Below, one piece after another: positions 61,616 through 64,000 of a DNA stretch of 64,000 nucleotides. Positions within the stretch are counted from its first letter, which is position 1; each line of letters starts with the position of its first letter. This DNA is from Chamaesiphon minutus PCC 6605. Lineage in GTDB: Bacteria; Cyanobacteriota; Cyanobacteriia; Cyanobacteriales; Chamaesiphonaceae. Made by a program: the position numbers and the translations under genes. The DNA lies in assembly GCF_000317145.1 (NCBI RefSeq), contig NC_019697.1:5406886-5470885 (forward strand), in the 5' to 3' direction. The notes under the pieces are model-generated. The model was not told where the DNA came from. It ran no database searches and was given only the letters and a program-made list of their open reading frames with translations.

Positions 61616-63040
61616 CAGCAATTCCAAATTCAAAAATCTAGGAAGAGTTGGCGACCAGAGTGGAAGCCGAGCCGTAAAGCATGAAATCAATCAAAGAAGG
61701 CCAACTCTCAAAGAGTAAATATTTGGTAAGACTGAGGATATCTTGAAAAAAGCCTTTACGAGTAACACGCTTGAGACGAATCTGTCCATATGCAAGATCT
61801 GTTAAATGCAAAACAGTGTGAAAAAGGAATGCCAACAGGTTCAGCGTCAATAAACAAGCAGCTAAATGCTGCTGACCATGCCCAAAGTTATGCTCCAGAT
61901 GATATCCCTTTGTTTTGAGCACATTATGATTTTCATTTTCGGTCTTCCAACGACATCGACCAGCCGCAGCAACCAGAGGTACGCTCTGTTCGTTTAATTC
62001 ATGGCGGGTAATAAATGAATTTTCATATAATATTTCTCCATCTGATTGGCGGGTATGGATTAGTTTACACCAATTGACCTTCATTGCTGGCTGGGAGTCC
62101 CTTAGAGGAATTCCATTCACATATTGATAGCTATATAATTCGCTTGAATTGCTGTTCCACTGTTTCACTTCTAGCTTTTTCACCTCGCCAATACCATCCA
62201 AGTATTTCAACCAATCATAAACAGCAGTATGAGACGTTTCTAAACAGGTAAAGATAAAGTTCATTCCCGACGCTATCACCTGTTCACACATTGGTTGGTG
62301 ACTGTAGAGGTCATCTCCGAGTAGAGTGATTGCTTGTCCTTGGAATTCTGGGGCATGAGTTTTGAGCCATCGTTTAGCTGCTGCCACTTCGCAGTCCTGC
62401 TTCTGGTGACCATCTTGAGGTGTGATGAATTCCGGAGCTAAGGAAATTACTTGAGATTGCCCAGGCGCAACTATTACAGGCAAAATGGCACTGTGGAAGT
62501 AAGTTACTGTGCCATTTTTGTGGGTACGGCTCGAACAGCATTTACAGTTGAGTTTGTGCGAGTCAAAATACTGAGTTCCATCCAGCGCAACTAGTAATCC
62601 ACCGAGATATTCAAACGGTTTCAAGTGACCTTCTCGTCTTAAAGACTGATAGACGTGATTGAATACTCCAAATAGTGCTGTGGCTGAAATTTCATCCAGG
62701 ATATTCCGAATTTGCGGCACTGTTGGGATTTTAATCATGCCAAACAGTGTCTGAGCATTGCTTTTGCCCTGATTGCTATTCATGTGCCGCTGATGTTCTA
62801 AAAAGGATTCGCTTTGCATGAAAAACATCGAAAATGCTCCCAACACAGCATCTCTGATGGTGTATTTAGTGCCATTGCTGGCAAGGCGCGGATCTTTCAT
62901 CTGAAGAATTGCTCGGTTCAGATAGACTATCAATACCCCAAAACTCAGCTTCATTGGCTCCATTCTGCTTCTCTTTTTGAAGTCTCTCTATTCTCCTGCT
63001 CACCCTACCAAGTTGTCAAAATCTGAATTTGGAATTGCTG
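61616..63040 (-). mobile_element. Insertion sequence with 17-bp ends and 9-bp target duplication
   Basis: 1,425 bp. Both ends read inward CAGCAATTCCAAATTCA. The 9-mer AGTAGATAA stands at 61607-61615 and 63041-63049. It carries one intact transposase gene on the minus strand and is therefore autonomous. The MITE at 7632-7794 has the same ends and duplication length. Confidence 0.95.
61638..62963 (-). CDS. DDE transposase of the 61.6-63.0 kb insertion sequence
   Basis: 441 residues, apparently intact. DDE-type acidic residues are suggested by GGLLVALDGTQYFDSHKL (about 142-159; Asp), ITLLGDDLYSHQPMCEQV (about 215-232; Asp) and WKTENENHNVLKTKGYHLEH (about 350-369; Glu). A CKCCSSRTHKNG stretch with a possible zinc site lies near residue 163. 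The IS4-superfamily is likely; I cannot assign an ISfinder family without a search. Confidence 0.88.
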   Translation of the reverse strand: MEPMKLSFGVLIVYLNRAILQMKDPRLASNGTKYTIRDAVLGAFSMFFMQSESFLEHQRHMNSNQGKSNAQTLFGMIKIPTVPQIRNILDEISATALFGVFNHVYQSLRREGHLKPFEYLGGLLVALDGTQYFDSHKLNCKCCSSRTHKNGTVTYFHSAILPVIVAPGQSQVISLAPEFITPQDGHQKQDCEVAAAKRWLKTHAPEFQGQAITLLGDDLYSHQPMCEQVIASGMNFIFTCLETSHTAVYDWLKYLDGIGEVKKLEVKQWNSNSSELYSYQYVNGIPLRDSQPAMKVNWCKLIHTRQSDGEILYENSFITRHELNEQSVPLVAAAGRCRWKTENENHNVLKTKGYHLEHNFGHGQQHLAACLLTLNLLAFLFHTVLHLTDLAYGQIRLKRVTRKGFFQDILSLTKYLLFESWPSLIDFMLYGSASTLVANSS

Positions 63041-63233
63041 AGTAGATAAAGATCGCGCTTTAATTGTAGAAGTTTAGTACCAAGTATTAAGCGATGGCCG
63101 ACAACATTTAAGTCACAAATGATACAATGACTTCAGTGGATCTCAAATATGAAGAGTCCCGATCGTCATTGCTACATTAATAGTCGCAAGCTATTAATTC
63201 ATAGTTTATCATTCATTATTTTTGATTTTCCCT

Positions 63234-64000
63234 TTGAAATTTCGACATTCTAGCAGTGCCGAAGGCACATCTCACTCCTCTCTTTTATATAGTTTAGCTC
63301 TTGGGAGCCTCGGTGTTGCCATTTTTTCTGGATATTGGTTTTGGTTTCGTTCTCAATCGAGAGCGCAGCCAAATTTACCACCATTATCTCAAGATGAGTC
63401 GATCCAAGTCTATTTCAATCACGATCGATCGGTAGAGTTTACCGAACCTTATCGCCGAAAAACTAGGCGTGGCATAGATTTGGCCGCAAAATTAATTGCC
63501 GCGATCGAGTCTTCGCAGTCGCAAATCGATATTGCAGTACAAGAGTTTAAGTTACCCAATATCGCTCAAGCTCTAGCAGCAAAATCGCAAGCGGGAGTCA
63601 AGGTTCGCATCATTCTCGAACACAATTATAGTCGGAGTTTGAGTGAATTGACCGCCGCCGAGATCGATGGTTTGACAGCAAGAGCGCGCGATCGATATGG
63701 AGAATATCAGAAATTAGTAGACATCGATGGTAATGGGACTCTTTCGCAAGAAGAGATTAACCAGCGGGATGCGCTCGCGATCCTCCGCAATGCCAAGATT
63801 GCGATCCTCAACGATACTGCGGATGGTTCTAAGGGTAGTGGCTTAATGCACCACAAATTTATGGTGGTAGACGGACGTCGAGTGTTGGTAACGTCGGCAA
63901 ATTGGACGATGAGCGATGTTTATGGCGATTTTCGACATCCAGAGAGCGAGGGCAATCAAAATAATCTGGTACAGCTCGAAAGTAGCGAATTAGCAGCAGC
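63234..64000 (+). CDS. Phospholipase D-like protein with an EF-hand loop, partial
   Basis: At least 255 residues from TTG at 63234 (another TTG at 63222 is possible); the C-terminus lies beyond the window. One N-terminal membrane helix (about 17-37, LALGSLGVAIFSGYWFW). The PLD fold follows: IAAIESSQSQIDIAVQEF, VKVRIILEHNYS and the first HKD motif HHKFMVVDG with TSANWT. Between them is DIDGNGTLSQEE (about residues 160-171), an exact EF-hand calcium loop. The second HKD motif is not in the window. The protein is anchored to the membrane and may be calcium-controlled. Confidence 0.82.
   Translation, partial: MKFRHSSSAEGTSHSSLLYSLALGSLGVAIFSGYWFWFRSQSRAQPNLPPLSQDESIQVYFNHDRSVEFTEPYRRKTRRGIDLAAKLIAAIESSQSQIDIAVQEFKLPNIAQALAAKSQAGVKVRIILEHNYSRSLSELTAAEIDGLTARARDRYGEYQKLVDIDGNGTLSQEEINQRDALAILRNAKIAILNDTADGSKGSGLMHHKFMVVDGRRVLVTSANWTMSDVYGDFRHPESEGNQNNLVQLESSELAA

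Noticed and set aside
1-64000. CRISPR arrays, prophage or a multi-gene defence system
   Set aside because: I saw no spaced direct repeats of CRISPR type, no phage structural genes and no recognisable defence operon; the tandem repeats are 7-mers without spacers.

Overview
The window is chromosomal DNA from a cyanobacterium. The evidence is the set of cyanobacterial genes: Mg-chelatase chlI, a cyAbrB-type regulator, demethylphylloquinone methyltransferase, a complex C (cytochrome b6) cofactor-assembly protein, DUF2839 and DUF3155 proteins and an acyl-lipid desaturase. CGATCG and GCGATCGC (HIP1-like) octamers are very abundant, and short tandem heptamer repeats lie between genes. The species cannot be named from the sequence alone.

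Layout. 1-1,180: end of a flavin-binding PPOX protein and back-to-back stubs of a GST gene and a TetR gene. 1,200-7,560: transcription/translation genes on the minus strand. secE-nusG-rplK-rplA is one unit and rplJ-rplL, with an L10-type leader, is another; a 644-aa membrane protein gene lies between them, so the usual secE-nusG-rplK-rplA-rplJ-rplL order is broken. 8,000-18,700: chlI, mscL, a methionine gamma-lyase-like protein, a delta-9 type desaturase, tRNA-Gly(TCC), menG/ubiE, an HD phosphohydrolase and a hydrolase. 18,900-22,060: a cobalamin riboswitch followed by cobG-cobH-cobI. 22,100-28,520: a T4 Rnl1-like RNA ligase, moeA, and a nucleotidyltransferase/phosphomannomutase-like fusion whose mutase motifs have decayed. 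28,600-35,310: an NAD metabolism cluster, nadE - (Imm1-like gene) - nrtR - nadD - pncB, with pncB cut in two by a 1,441-bp IS4-family element. 36,300-46,500: an RNase II/R family exonuclease, ubiX, a LapA-like protein, cyAbrB, an orphan ureG, a lipoprotein, a sterol-desaturase-family protein and a dynamin-like GTPase. 46,600-61,400: an M28 peptidase, MarC, acetate kinase, a Rieske oxygenase, a four-carbon sugar-acid kinase, citrate synthase, CCB, DUF3155, a histidine kinase, a patatin-like protein, cysteine desulfurase and a zinc-ribbon/RelE-like protein. 61,616-63,040: a second insertion sequence. The window ends in a phospholipase D-like gene carrying an EF-hand loop.

The most distinctive content is mobile and regulatory. 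A 163-bp MITE at 7,632-7,794 shares the terminal repeats and the 9-bp target duplication of the insertion sequence 54 kb away, so that transposase probably moves it. The pncB insertion is clean: 14-bp terminal repeats, a 6-bp duplication, and exact restoration of the frame on removal. It sits in what looks like an NrtR-controlled NAD salvage operon, with a perfect 8-5-8 palindrome just upstream as the candidate operator. A second MITE, an inverted-repeat pair flanking an immunity-like gene, and heptamer arrays that abut several start codons complete the picture of a repeat-rich genome. I did not find a CRISPR array, prophage, secondary-metabolite cluster or recognisable multi-gene defence system.
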